From: a virus | Direction: 5' to 3' (one strand) | Length of the DNA: 33,368 bases | IMG/VR virus record: IMGVR_UViG_3300020000_000049 | Span: 1 to 33,368 of that record | Part shown: positions 7,903-16,414 of the stretch, one piece after another | How the letters are laid out: the number at the start of each line of letters is the position of its first letter | Numbering within the stretch: the first letter of the stretch is position 1 | Notes under the pieces: model-generated | What the model was told of the DNA's origin: nothing | Seen by the model: only the letters and a program-made list of their open reading frames with translations | Database searches by the model: none | Position numbers and translations under genes: made by a program

Positions 7903-8416
7903 CTTTAAAATCTTTTAGTTTGCCGGAATTTATTTCTTTAATCCTTTTTATAAAATCCCTTACACTTCCTATTTTTTGTTTTAATCCATAACGACCTAAA
8001 GTATCGTTTATAGCTTTAGCCGCTTTTTTATTTGGAACTACATTTACAGAAGTACGCCCGCTTTTATATCTCTTAACCGTTTGATAAGGCTGCCCATTAT
8101 CATCAGTATAAATTAAATTAAAAGGCTCGTTTGAATCCCAATATTGTTTTATGTTTTCTTCTAACTTTGAATTGTCATGAAACTGGCCATAAAATACCTC
8201 AGTAAATGTAAATACTCCATCTAACGCAATAACGTAATTAATCGATCTCTTAAGTCTACCCGTGTCAACGTGAGCATCTTTTTTAGATTCTTTAATAATG
8301 TATGATGCAGTTTTTCTAAGCTGTTTTAAACGCTCGAACTCGGCATCAATTGCCTCTTGTTCTTTTGTCTTACGCCCTTGATTATACGCGTCAACTACGC
8401 TTTCTGAACTAGCCAC
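7883..8416 (-). CDS. HK97 gp10-like neck/tail-completion protein, about 177 aa
   Basis: KDAHVDTGRLKRSINYVI followed by FTEVFYGQF is the hallmark of HK97 gp10-like proteins acting at the head-tail interface. A Lys-rich helical C-terminus follows. The frame is open up to an ATG at 8482, but that start would overlap the preceding gene by 74 bases. I prefer the GTG at 8416, which overlaps by 8 bases like its neighbours and yields VASSESVVDAYNQG. Its 3' end overlaps the next, similar gene by 20 bases. The start choice is uncertain. Confidence 0.65.
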   Translation of the reverse strand: MASSESVVDAYNQGRKTKEQEAIDAEFERLKQLRKTASYIIKESKKDAHVDTGRLKRSINYVIALDGVFTFTEVFYGQFHDNSKLEENIKQYWDSNEPFNLIYTDDNGQPYQTVKRYKSGRTSVNVVPNKKAAKAINDTLGRYGLKQKIGSVRDFIKRIKEINSGKLKDFKDGEKEN

Positions 8417-8870
8417 AATACCAAGTATTAGGAATTGACAAAGTAATATCGAATCTGAACCCATCAAGGTTTGCACCTCCATAGTTTTGCAAAGGCTCTA
8501 ATATAGAAAGTGAATCAACATTAAGATTATCTAATTCCATTCGCCTAATGTAGTTTATGAAGTTGGTGCAAATTGAATCACACTCATTCATGTTATCAAT
8601 CCAATTCGTTTCCTCCATTAGCTTTGATGGCTTAACTTTTCGGTTTGAATCGCGTTGTTGCAAAACGGAAATAGTGAAGTCGTATTTTTTTAAAGCTATA
8701 TCGGTAGCTTCTTCAATCTCGGTCCCATTAAATGAAATAGTTACCAACGGATAAATATTCTCTTTCTTAGTATCGATAATTGAATTATCAGATAAAGCGA
8801 TTGTATTAACCATTTCATCCTGATCAAATCTGTTAACTATGTAGTTTGTAACTTCGGATAGGTTTGTCAT
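8409..8870 (-). CDS. Putative tail terminator/neck protein, 153 aa
   Basis: Starts MTNLSEVTNYIVNRFDQDEM: an N-terminal helix, then a strand-rich core (YPLVTISFNG, YDFTISVLQQ) and a final strand (FRFDITLSI). This helix-then-sheet plan resembles tail terminator proteins of siphoviruses. Upstream is the 143-residue gene and downstream are the gp10-like genes, the expected place for such a protein. The assignment is structural guesswork plus context, with no diagnostic motif. Confidence 0.5.
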   Translation of the reverse strand: MTNLSEVTNYIVNRFDQDEMVNTIALSDNSIIDTKKENIYPLVTISFNGTEIEEATDIALKKYDFTISVLQQRDSNRKVKPSKLMEETNWIDNMNECDSICTNFINYIRRMELDNLNVDSLSILEPLQNYGGANLDGFRFDITLSIPNTWYCG

Positions 8871-9301
8871 TATTTTATATTTTCAACAAATTGATGATGC
8901 AGGAAATAATTAGCCCAAAATAAAAAGTCCTGCGTTTTTATTTCTTTAATCTGATCTGGATTATAGTTTAGCTTTTGACAAACTAATACAACTAATGAAA
9001 CGTAGCCCCCATACATCAACGAAAATTCTTTTCTGTATTCATCGCCTATCGTTTCTCTTTTCGCTTCTGTTGAGCTTGGTAATGATGGCGGGTTATAAAT
9101 GAATTCAAACGATTCTTTTATTTCGGTAATCTGATTCGCAAAGTTACTTATAATTTCTAAGCATTCACTTTCTGATTCTGGTAAACGACCGATTAAAGTA
9201 TTGAAGAACTTAGTTATTAATTCCTCGTTACCCTCCATCGTATCGAAGTAACTGCAAACGTCTATAAAATCGCCTGTTTTTAATTCTGTTAGGTTAAACA
9301 T
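8870..9301 (-). CDS. Small structural-module protein, 143 aa; possible tail assembly chaperone
   Basis: The open frame extends to 9367, but the ATG at 9301 (MFNLTELKTGDFIDVCSYFD) leaves only a 13-base overlap with the terminase gene and gives a sensible N-terminus. Mostly helical and acidic in the first half, with the C-terminal pattern DFLFWANYFLHHQFVE. Helical proteins of this size beside tail-completion genes are often tail assembly chaperones, but I see no slippery frameshift signal and the tape measure is far downstream. Function uncertain. Confidence 0.55.
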   Translation of the reverse strand: MFNLTELKTGDFIDVCSYFDTMEGNEELITKFFNTLIGRLPESESECLEIISNFANQITEIKESFEFIYNPPSLPSSTEAKRETIGDEYRKEFSLMYGGYVSLVVLVCQKLNYNPDQIKEIKTQDFLFWANYFLHHQFVENIK

Positions 9302-10506
9302 ATGCTTCCTCCTATGTTGATTGTTTCCATCTCGTGGTAACGTGTTGCGTCTATTGCGTGATTCCAATTGTCAATTGGTTTATTGATTTTGTCATTGGTT
9401 CTTTTGTCTTTCTTCCAAGTGTATTTTTGAAATTCATTTATCAAATTAACCGACTTTTTAGTGATTAAATAATTATACTCCTGCATTATTTGAATCCCGT
9501 AATTGATTGAATCAGGGCCTTTGGTAACTGCCTCCGCATTGATTCCTAAATCTTGAAGCTCTGCAATACTTTTAGGCTCGGCACTATCGCAATAACACGG
9601 CATTAACGTTGTGATATACTTTGCAATCTCTTTATTACTTAATGCTTTACGATAACATATCTCGTTTAATATTCGCTTATCATTCCATTTCCAAACTTCA
9701 ACTATCGCTGTCGGATCATTAGAATACCCAAAATCTAAACCGTAGCCAAGTAAACGAGCATCGCTTGGAATCTCATCTATTTGCGCCCAGTTATCGAATA
9801 CAACACCATCTAATGAGCCGACCATTCCTAAACCGTACACCCTCCACTTATTCGACCAATACGAACTCTTTATATTTTCTTCTTTAAATAATAGTTCAAA
9901 AGGTAAATCAGGATTGTGAAAGCCTTTAGTCTTGTAATCTAAAATAGAATCGACTTCGCTTTTAGGAAGGTACTCGTTATCTTCAAAAGTAAGAGTGATG
10001 AAGTTATTTTCGTTGATGTAATCATCTCCCCAAAATAAACTATCAGGGTTGTAATCGATAATGGTTAATCCCGCCCTAGATATAAACTGTACAGCCGTAT
10101 CAATATCCATCTTATCAGCCTCATTGATATAAACAATATCGCGCCTAAAACCTTTACCAATGTCATTAACATCGGCCCCTAAAAAATCAATGTAACTATC
10201 GTTTGGATATTCGTGTTTACTTTCGGATCTATTGAAGTCATCATTTCTTAATGCGCCCCAATCCTTAGCTATCTTTTTATAATCCCTAATAACCGTTCGC
10301 TTCATCTTAGACAACTCAGAAGATATAACAGATACTTCTTTTGTTGATGATAACAACGATTGAATCAGAAGCCCTAAAATAGATATAGTCTTACTAGCTC
10401 CTTGACCTCCACGAATAACAAAGACAGTTTCTTTTGGATTCGACATTATCAAATCCAAAATCTTAAAATATGCTTTTGAGTATTTGTATTTATTTTCTGT
10501 TGCCAA
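9289..10506 (-). CDS. terL: Terminase large subunit, 405 aa
   Basis: The DNA-packaging motor. Walker A is GGQGASKT (residues 33-40) and Walker B IVYINEAD (124-131) with the catalytic Glu. The C-terminal RNase H-like nuclease has three acidic residues: Asp258 in GYGLDFGYSNDPT, Asp307 in CYCDSAEP and Asp386 in NHAIDATRY. It acts with the small subunit at the portal to cut and translocate the genome. It overlaps the small-subunit gene by 17 bases and the next gene by 13. Length is usual for the PBSX/Terminase_3 type. All key motifs are present. Confidence 0.95.
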   Translation of the reverse strand: MATENKYKYSKAYFKILDLIMSNPKETVFVIRGGQGASKTISILGLLIQSLLSSTKEVSVISSELSKMKRTVIRDYKKIAKDWGALRNDDFNRSESKHEYPNDSYIDFLGADVNDIGKGFRRDIVYINEADKMDIDTAVQFISRAGLTIIDYNPDSLFWGDDYINENNFITLTFEDNEYLPKSEVDSILDYKTKGFHNPDLPFELLFKEENIKSSYWSNKWRVYGLGMVGSLDGVVFDNWAQIDEIPSDARLLGYGLDFGYSNDPTAIVEVWKWNDKRILNEICYRKALSNKEIAKYITTLMPCYCDSAEPKSIAELQDLGINAEAVTKGPDSINYGIQIMQEYNYLITKKSVNLINEFQKYTWKKDKRTNDKINKPIDNWNHAIDATRYHEMETINIGGSICLT

Positions 10507-10918
10507 TATCTGGAAGTGTAGGAACGTTTAAGCCACCGCTTAATTCGGTTTTAGTGTTTTCGGCTAGGTTGTTTAATCGCTGGGTTATTGATGGGTTAAA
10601 TTGACCTGACATACCACCCTCAATCTGATCTTTCCTGATACGTTCTTTTATATGCGAACAGATACTTGAAAATTCATCATAGGCGTTATTACTATTTGCC
10701 ATATAATTAGACAAAGAATTTAAATATCCTTTATCATATAACCAACAAGAAAAACCCTCCATCGTCAAAGGTCTTTCTTTTTCTCTAACCACTTCTTTTG
10801 CCATACCCCCTACCCAATCCTTAATAATAAAAGGATTGTTTTTCGTTTCCTTTTCGTACGTTAAAAAATATTCGTGTAGTTTATCTGGAGATTCAATATT
10901 TTTAGGTCTTCCTGCCAT
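10490..10918 (-). CDS. terS: Terminase small subunit, 142 aa
   Basis: Recognises packaging sites on phage DNA and delivers it to the large subunit. It begins MAGRPKNIESPDKLHEYF. The GRPKNI(E) start with a helical DNA-binding first half and the phrase PLTMEGFSCWLYDKGY are common in terminase small subunits of Bacteroidota phages. It lies directly upstream of, and overlaps, the large subunit gene. It is the first gene after the terminator at 10943-10980, with a TATATTTG box 16 bases before its start. It opens the late block. Confidence 0.85.
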   Translation of the reverse strand: MAGRPKNIESPDKLHEYFLTYEKETKNNPFIIKDWVGGMAKEVVREKERPLTMEGFSCWLYDKGYLNSLSNYMANSNNAYDEFSSICSHIKERIRKDQIEGGMSGQFNPSITQRLNNLAENTKTELSGGLNVPTLPDIGNRK

Positions 10919-10933
10919 AACATAATTTTAATA

Positions 10934-10941
10934 CAAATATA
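10934..10941 (-). promoter_or_regulatory. Possible late promoter -7 box upstream of terS
   Basis: Minus strand TATATTTG between the terminator's T-run and the terS ATG. No TTG lies 17-20 bases upstream, where the terminator stem is instead. A late promoter may need a phage activator, or the box may be chance. No gene lies in 10919-11011. Confidence 0.35.
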
Positions 10942-10942
10942 C

Positions 10943-10980
10943 AAAAACAGCCCTTAGAATAATAATTACTCTTTGGGCTG
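10943..10980 (-). terminator. Strong terminator between early and late blocks
   Basis: Read on the minus strand: CAGCCC, AA, a 7-bp inner stem (AGAGTAA/TTATTCT with one G-U), a 3-base loop, AA, then GGGCTG and TTTTT (10947-10943). It lies between the early-block microgenes and terS, so it should isolate early from late transcription. Confidence 0.88.
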
Positions 10981-11011
10981 CAAAAATCTTGATTATGAGT
11001 TTCAAAGATAG

Positions 11012-11086
11012 TTATTTTATACCGTAATAAAAATATAATATCTTATCCTGTAATTCTTCCAATCGTTTCGGATTATTTCCACTCAC
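11012..11086 (-). CDS. Possible microprotein, 24 aa (GTG start)
   Basis: The frame GTG AGT GGA... encodes VSGNNPKRLEELQDKILYF and a short end. The GTG overlaps the TGA of the previous microgene (GTGA). The amphipathic ...RLEELQDKI... is protein-like, but such a short frame could be chance. Supported only by the coupling arrangement. Confidence 0.3.
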   Translation of the reverse strand: MSGNNPKRLEELQDKILYFYYGIK

Positions 11087-11160
11087 AATAATTTATTCCG
11101 TTCTTCGATGATTTTGTTTATATCGTATTCTGTTCCATCTTTTGATCTAGTTTTTGCCAT
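11083..11160 (-). CDS. Possible microprotein, 25 aa
   Basis: MAKTRSKDGTEYDINKIIEE and five further residues. Charged and helical at the end. The ATG lies inside the last codons of the RHH-like gene (14-base overlap) and the stop overlaps the next possible start. Coding status is tentative. Confidence 0.35.
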   Translation of the reverse strand: MAKTRSKDGTEYDINKIIEERNKLL

Positions 11161-11293
11161 TGATTTTAGATTTAAAACGCTCTGCCATTAATTTGAACTC
11201 ATCGTATAGATCAGGATTAATTCTAACAGTTACATAGCGATACGGAGCTGCCGACTTTGGCCGACCTGCTCCTATTCTTTTACCGCCTTTCAT
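11147..11293 (-). CDS. Small ribbon-helix-helix-like protein, 48 aa
   Basis: Starts MKGGKRIGAGRPKSAAPYRY, a GRPK-type basic arm, followed by VTVRINPDLYDEFKLMAERF. That is a beta strand with alternating residues then a helix, as in CopG/Arc ribbon-helix-helix DNA-binding proteins; only one helix fits, so the fold may be partial. Its ATG overlaps the stop of the helicase-methyltransferase gene (TAATG). It may be a transcriptional regulator acting near the early/late boundary, but that is inferred. Confidence 0.65.
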   Translation of the reverse strand: MKGGKRIGAGRPKSAAPYRYVTVRINPDLYDEFKLMAERFKSKINGKN

Positions 11294-13797
11294 TATAATA
11301 AATCAAATAAAGTAGGTACATTTATTTTATATTCTATTGATTTAAGATAGAATAAACCATCGTCATAGTATTCAGGATTAAGCTCTGTCGATATAGCTTT
11401 ACGTTCCATTTCTAAAGCTTTGTAAGCTGTTGAAAAAAGACCTCCAAACGGATCATCTACAACATCACCTTTCATTGTAAATCTATTTATAAGCCTTGTA
11501 ATAATATCAAGTTGCAAAGGACAAATATGCTTTTCTTTTTTACGGTTTGCCTGGTTAGTATTCAAAGTATTCATTCTGTTTATATCAGTCCATACCATAT
11601 CAGTATTTGAGTGAGGTGGTATTGTCATAAATAATCTACTTAAACGCCCAGATGATTCTAGATCCTGACATACTTTCAAATGATGTTCAAAGTTGTAGAT
11701 GTTATTTTTATCAAACTGTTTCCACTTATTAAAGATCGTACTCATTTCAGATGTTGTTAGCTCTTCTGAACTCATAAATCTATCACCTGACGATTTCCAA
11801 TATGCGTGAGCATCTAACTGCCAATTGTCAATAGGATATTCTTCTTTGGTTTTTAAACATGGTTCATCTGCATAAGCATTATTCATTTCACTTGGTTTTT
11901 TTCTGAATAACAAAACGTATTCTGGCAAACCTACCCCCATCTTAGTAGCGTCTTTGCATTGTTCGGACCATCCTAAACGATATGTTTGATTGTTTTCACG
12001 AACTACATCTGTTGTGATTGTTATTTTACCACATAAGTAAAAACCATGCTTAACAAAGTGAGCTACTGTTTTTCCGCTAAAATCATCTATTGTAGTAAAT
12101 GAAGTTCCATTTTGATATGAATAACGGATTCTATCTTTTACATGAATTGCAGCAACCTTTCCTGGTTTAAGTGTTCTTAAAAGATTTGGAGTTAAGAAGT
12201 CCATTTGTTTAAAAAATTCTTCGTTTCCATGATTATGCCCCATGTCATTATAATTGTCTGAATACTCATAATGATCTCCAAAAGGTATTGAAGTCAAAAT
12301 CATATCTGTTGAATTATCATCCATCTCTTGGTGGATAGCTACGGTATCTTCATTAAATACGGTTGCGCCACCTATTTGTGATTGTCTTCTATTTTTAAAT
12401 ATTTGTCTTTTCATATCGCTTTTAATTTTATCAGTGTTAAGTCCGTATTCTCTAACTAGGTTTATCATTTCGGTTTGTAGTTCAATATGCTTTCTCCACT
12501 TGTCTTTTAATGCTTTTAAAACATCTTGCTCGTTTTGAGTATAGATAGCATAAACGTTAACTTCTTTTGTCTGCTTAAACCTGTAACATCTGTGAATGGC
12601 CTGTATAAAGTCATTGAATTTATAATCAATTCCGACAAATACCATATTATTACAAGCATGTTGGAAGTTGCACCCGGAACCTGCAATCTTAGGTTTAGTT
12701 GAAAGTATTTGATATTGGTTGTGTTTGAAGTCAATCAATAAACTTTCCTTTTCCGCATTTGTTTGCGATCCGTAAACCGATTTAATTTTGAAGTCTTTAA
12801 ACTTTCGGTTTAATTCTGACCTTTCAGCTTCTAAATGGTGCCAAAGTATCCAATTATCATCAGGTTGCTGATTTACTATCTCAAATGCTTTGTTAATTCT
12901 AATATCTATTGATTCTGACTTTTCCCGGCTAACATCAATTAAAGATTTAGTATTGTCTTTAAACATTACGATCTCGCCTCGTTTATTTCGGATCTCGTTA
13001 CCTGTAATGTTTTCAACTAATATTTCATTAAAGTTAAGTTTAGGCAGTAAATAACCTGTATCATCATAACCAAGATCAGAAGGCTTGTTTATGAATACTG
13101 CCCACGAGCTAACCCATTTCCAAAACTCTTCTTTTTTATTATCGTATAAAGTAAGATGTCCGGCTTTAGTTGAATCTCTTTGAAAGAATCTCGTTAATGC
13201 GTGACCTCTATCAATAACACCTAAGTAATCGGCATAATTAAGTATCTCAATAAAGTCATTTGGAGTTGGAGTTGCAGTTGCTACAAATCGGTAGTGAACT
13301 TTGCTAAAATGCTTTAAAACGTAGTTTGTTGTTTCGGTTTTTAGGTTTCTCAAAATACTAGCCTCATCAAATGAAACGCCTCCAAAGAATTCAGCAGTCA
13401 CATCTCCTTTTCTGATTCTCTCGTAATTTGTAACGTATATTATTTCTTTATTTACGGAGTCTATTGTATCAGAATCGGTAATGTACTTTATTTCTTTTTC
13501 AGGATATAAAAAAGCTAAATCATCTCTAAACTCTCCTACTACTCCCAATGGCATTACGATCAAAAAAGGCTTATCTGTTAGTTTGGTAACTTGGACTGCT
13601 ATTTCAAGTTGCATCATTGTTTTACCTAATCCAAAGCTGGCGAATATAGCTCTGCGACCTCCTGATATTGACCAATGAACAATGTCTTTTTGATGATCTA
13701 ATAATAACGGGTTAATGCTTTCGGGTTCGATGTCGGTCCCATAGTCCTTAGCAACTACGATCTTTTTCTCTAAGAATTCTAAGTAATCTGTTTCCAT
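11293..13797 (-). CDS. SF2 helicase-DNA methyltransferase fusion, 834 aa
   Basis: N-terminal half: SNF2-like helicase with Walker A ASFGLGKT (53-60), motif II DEAS (144-147), motif III-like ATATPTP (173-179) and motif VI QAIHRCYRFKQ (399-409). C-terminal half: amino-methyltransferase of the beta order, with motif IV first (TSIPFG, 502-507, where DPPY/TSPPY is usual) and the AdoMet-binding motif I last (DPFGG, 782-786). A Pro-to-Ile change in motif IV is notable, although TSIPF occurs in phage methylases. It probably methylates adenine or cytosine amino groups on phage DNA while tracking along it. No nuclease domain is visible, so defence against host restriction is likelier than restriction. 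It follows the 64-residue gene by 3 bases. Confidence 0.85.
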   Translation of the reverse strand: METDYLEFLEKKIVVAKDYGTDIEPESINPLLLDHQKDIVHWSISGGRRAIFASFGLGKTMMQLEIAVQVTKLTDKPFLIVMPLGVVGEFRDDLAFLYPEKEIKYITDSDTIDSVNKEIIYVTNYERIRKGDVTAEFFGGVSFDEASILRNLKTETTNYVLKHFSKVHYRFVATATPTPNDFIEILNYADYLGVIDRGHALTRFFQRDSTKAGHLTLYDNKKEEFWKWVSSWAVFINKPSDLGYDDTGYLLPKLNFNEILVENITGNEIRNKRGEIVMFKDNTKSLIDVSREKSESIDIRINKAFEIVNQQPDDNWILWHHLEAERSELNRKFKDFKIKSVYGSQTNAEKESLLIDFKHNQYQILSTKPKIAGSGCNFQHACNNMVFVGIDYKFNDFIQAIHRCYRFKQTKEVNVYAIYTQNEQDVLKALKDKWRKHIELQTEMINLVREYGLNTDKIKSDMKRQIFKNRRQSQIGGATVFNEDTVAIHQEMDDNSTDMILTSIPFGDHYEYSDNYNDMGHNHGNEEFFKQMDFLTPNLLRTLKPGKVAAIHVKDRIRYSYQNGTSFTTIDDFSGKTVAHFVKHGFYLCGKITITTDVVRENNQTYRLGWSEQCKDATKMGVGLPEYVLLFRKKPSEMNNAYADEPCLKTKEEYPIDNWQLDAHAYWKSSGDRFMSSEELTTSEMSTIFNKWKQFDKNNIYNFEHHLKVCQDLESSGRLSRLFMTIPPHSNTDMVWTDINRMNTLNTNQANRKKEKHICPLQLDIITRLINRFTMKGDVVDDPFGGLFSTAYKALEMERKAISTELNPEYYDDGLFYLKSIEYKINVPTLFDLL

Positions 13798-13800
13798 AAT

Positions 13801-13995
13801 CTATTTAGTTAAGTAGTGTAAATAATGTTCTAATTGATCTATTTGGTTTACGAAGTCGGATTTTACTTTCCAATTATCTTCGAATCCTTTTTTGAGGTGA
13901 TGCCGGGCTTCTAATTTCTTTCGGGCCTTAGCTACTTTTAAAGCTTTTTTTAGGACTGTAATATCTTCAATTCCGAGTGTTAGTGTAATAAACAT
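13801..13995 (-). CDS. Small basic helical protein, 64 aa
   Basis: MFITLTLGIEDITVLKKALK then a long Lys/Arg-rich helix (AKARKKLEARHHLKKGF). The frame is open to 14049, but the promoter at 14021-14050 lies within that extension, so I choose the ATG at 13995. Not recognised. The basic helix could bind nucleic acid. It lies immediately before the helicase-methyltransferase gene and shares its own promoter with it. Confidence 0.6.
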   Translation of the reverse strand: MFITLTLGIEDITVLKKALKVAKARKKLEARHHLKKGFEDNWKVKSDFVNQIDQLEHYLHYLTK

Positions 13996-14020
13996 AATCG
14001 CTGTTTTTATTTTATGTAGG

Positions 14021-14050
14021 CAAATATAGTTATTAAATTTAAACATCAAA
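14021..14050 (-). promoter_or_regulatory. Internal early promoter for the helicase-methyltransferase unit
   Basis: Minus strand TTTG (14050-14047), 18 bases, TATATTTG (14028-14021), 25 bases before the ATG at 13995. Close to the Bacteroidota consensus. It would give the fusion gene independent expression. Confidence 0.65.
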
Positions 14051-14067
14051 CTATTTTAAATTAAATA

Positions 14068-14394
14068 TTAATAAATCCGAAACTTAATATACTCCTGACC
14101 TTTTTTAACTATCGCTTTGAACACGTGAAGCTCGTATATGTGGCGATCATCAACTTTGTAACGCTTAACCAAACAATCAATAAAACTTTTACAACAGTTA
14201 TCTATATCGCTGGCTTTGGAACTAAAACCAAATTCAATTGCTAGCTTTATGTTTTCTTCATCAGGAATAACAATAGTTTTCGGCAGCAACTTCATCATAT
14301 TTGAAATGAAGCAATCATATTTATCAGTACGGTATTTTTTGCCTTTAAAAGCCTCGTTAACCGATAACGGTTTGATTTGTAGTGTGTGATTCAT
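14068..14394 (-). CDS. rusA: RusA-family Holliday junction resolvase, 108 aa
   Basis: Cuts branched DNA made during replication and recombination before packaging. The start MNHTLQIKPLSVNEAFKGKK and YRTDKY match RusA N-termini. The active-site cluster ASDIDNCCKSFIDCL carries Asp63, Asp65 and Lys69, and the third acidic position is Asp82 or Asp83 in KVDDRHIYEL. Normal length for the family. The frame is open to 14406, but starting at 14394 avoids overlap with the zinc-ribbon gene and fits the family. It sits in the replication operon next to the primase-helicase. Confidence 0.9.
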   Translation of the reverse strand: MNHTLQIKPLSVNEAFKGKKYRTDKYDCFISNMMKLLPKTIVIPDEENIKLAIEFGFSSKASDIDNCCKSFIDCLVKRYKVDDRHIYELHVFKAIVKKGQEYIKFRIY

Positions 14395-14396
14395 AA

Positions 14397-14588
14397 TTAA
14401 TAACAAATGTCAGTTACTATAAAAGTTTCTTTACACTCATTGCATTGTATTTCTAAATCGCATTTTTCGGCTCTTAATCCGTATAAAGATTCTTTCACAT
14501 GGTCATTGTCAAAAATATCTAAGTAAGCCTCGCAATATGGGCATTCGCACGTTATTTCTACAAAAGTGCTTGCTGTTGTTTCTTTCAT
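14397..14588 (-). CDS. Zinc-ribbon protein, 63 aa
   Basis: Two Cys pairs, CECPYC near residues 14-19 and CNEC near 49-52, form a zinc ribbon. The rest is acidic (FDNDHVKESLYG). It lies between the primase-helicase gene and rusA, separated by short gaps. Small phage zinc ribbons often bind nucleic acid or RNA polymerase, but nothing here identifies a partner. Confidence 0.7.
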   Translation of the reverse strand: MKETTASTFVEITCECPYCEAYLDIFDNDHVKESLYGLRAEKCDLEIQCNECKETFIVTDICY

Positions 14589-14600
14589 AATTTATATTTT

Positions 14601-16409
14601 TTAAAAAGGCACTCCGTTAAATTCATCATCTTCTAATAATTCCATCGGCTCTAAATCAAAAGCCTCGACTAAAGTCGCAAGCGGTGTTTTTGGTTCGGGT
14701 GATTCAATATCCCAATCAATCAAATTAAAAGTCGGTTCGCTTGTTCCTTTCTCGTAATACCTACCAGATGGTAAATGATAATCAAAATCAACGCTTGCAC
14801 CAATCTCGCCTTGAAAAGACATTTTGGTTTTTAGGTTTATAAACTTGGTTCCTGCATCATCCCCAAAGAATCTGTAAATACAAAAACCGTCGTGAGTTTG
14901 GTTGCGAAAGTCAGATGAACCAGAAACATCATAAAGCGATGGCATTTCATATTGTCCTGTTGCGTTCTTGCTCATCTTGGTAGGGTGCGCAATCAGGAAT
15001 ATCATTACGTTATTTATCTGAGCAAATGAAGTCAGTTTGGTTAGGGTGCTATTGATTAAATCGAGCTTGTTTCCTTTTTCGTCGAACTCCAATTTATTAA
15101 AAGCATCTATTACAAAAATATCAATACCATAAGTTACCATTTGCTCTTTGAACTTTTCTAAAAGCCAATTCCAAGTCGGACGCTCGCCATTGTCAGGGCA
15201 GGTTAGATAAATCTTTTCATTCGCCCATTCCGCATATTTGGCTATTTCTTGTTTTGATATTCTCGGAGTTCCGGCCACTTCATTAAAAAAGTTCTTACCG
15301 AAAGTCTTTTGAATGAATGTCGATTGATGCAGGTGCAATGGGTGATGCTCAGGGCTGAAAAAAGAAGCCTTTAAATCGTAATCTTTAATCAAATTTAGAA
15401 CGTACCACTCAGTAAAATTTGATTTACCATGCGATGGTATTCCTGTGCCTGTAATCAAATGCCCTCGCATAACTGAAAATACCTTTTTCAAGTCTCCAAA
15501 ACATCTATGTTTAGGGTAAAATGTATCAGGGAAACCGTTATCATATAGATTTAATATGTCGTCGTAAACATCATTTACTTTAAACGTGCCGCTTACAGGG
15601 TACTGTATGCGATTTAAGACACTTTTTTCTAAGTCTAGTGTTACGAGGTCTTCATTAGCGTCTTTGCCTTTAAATAACACTCTTTCGCATTTCCACTTTC
15701 CAAGCCTATGGGCTATCTTTTCCGCTACATCGTTTCCTTTGTCGTCATTATCGGTGCATATATAGAATTTCTTAATGTCTTTCAGATACTTTTCGGAGTT
15801 AACCCAGTAGTTATCGTTGTCGTTTGCACCGTTTGGAATTGAGATACAATTTTTAATTCCGATTTCATACATCGAAAGACAATCTATTTCGCCCTCGACA
15901 ATCCAAGCTTCATCATGCCCAATGATTGAATTGATATTGTAGAAAATACTTTTTGCCTCTTTGGATTGCGTAAATTTCTTATCGCCTGATCTGTATTTTT
16001 TATTAATCAGGGTTTCGCCCTCGAAATAATTAAAAACGATATTATTAACTTCTTTGCCTTTTGCTGGCTGATAATATTTTTCCTCTGTCAGCCCAAAATA
16101 AATGGCAGTTGATTGTTGGATCTTTCTCCCCTCCAACCATTTTACCATCGGAACAGAAAGCTGCGTGTAATTGCGCCAAGTCTGAACTGGTAGCTTGTAG
16201 TTTAGTGATTCTGTTTTTTTCTCGATTGAATCTCTGAATGAAATCGCGCTGCAATAATGACAAAACGCCAATCCGTTTGTAAAATTTACTGACAGACTTT
16301 TGTCTTTTTTGTTTGTTCGCTTGTCGATACATTCCGGGCATTGCGCTTTTGCGGTTCCGCTTGTTTTGTTGGTGTATATTTTTTCCCACGCAAATATTAT
16401 TTTATCCAT
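14601..16409 (-). CDS. T7 gp4-like DNA primase-helicase, 602 aa
   Basis: One protein for primer synthesis and fork unwinding. Zinc-binding domain: Cys24, Cys27 (CPEC), Cys50, Cys53 (CHYC). TOPRIM domain: Glu172 in IVEGEID and DND at 220-222 in ICTDNDDKG. RecA-like DnaB-type helicase: Walker A GIPSHGKS (323-330) and Walker B IDIFVIDAF further on. The helicase half retains the usual GxxxxGKS and hydrophobic-Asp pattern. It lies just downstream of the replication initiator gene, which carries the iteron-like array. No DNA polymerase gene was found, so the phage probably uses the host polymerase. Confidence 0.93.
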   Translation of the reverse strand: MDKIIFAWEKIYTNKTSGTAKAQCPECIDKRTNKKDKSLSVNFTNGLAFCHYCSAISFRDSIEKKTESLNYKLPVQTWRNYTQLSVPMVKWLEGRKIQQSTAIYFGLTEEKYYQPAKGKEVNNIVFNYFEGETLINKKYRSGDKKFTQSKEAKSIFYNINSIIGHDEAWIVEGEIDCLSMYEIGIKNCISIPNGANDNDNYWVNSEKYLKDIKKFYICTDNDDKGNDVAEKIAHRLGKWKCERVLFKGKDANEDLVTLDLEKSVLNRIQYPVSGTFKVNDVYDDILNLYDNGFPDTFYPKHRCFGDLKKVFSVMRGHLITGTGIPSHGKSNFTEWYVLNLIKDYDLKASFFSPEHHPLHLHQSTFIQKTFGKNFFNEVAGTPRISKQEIAKYAEWANEKIYLTCPDNGERPTWNWLLEKFKEQMVTYGIDIFVIDAFNKLEFDEKGNKLDLINSTLTKLTSFAQINNVMIFLIAHPTKMSKNATGQYEMPSLYDVSGSSDFRNQTHDGFCIYRFFGDDAGTKFINLKTKMSFQGEIGASVDFDYHLPSGRYYEKGTSEPTFNLIDWDIESPEPKTPLATLVEAFDLEPMELLEDDEFNGVPF

Positions 16410-16414
16410 AATCG

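Noticed and set aside
12516-12734. Minus-strand open frame inside the helicase-methyltransferase gene
   Set aside because: Lies in another frame of a gene with clear domain motifs; a chance frame.
16045-16389. Open frame of 114 codons overlapping the primase-helicase
   Set aside because: The competing frame contains the zinc-binding Cys pairs and the start of the TOPRIM region, so this one is a shadow.
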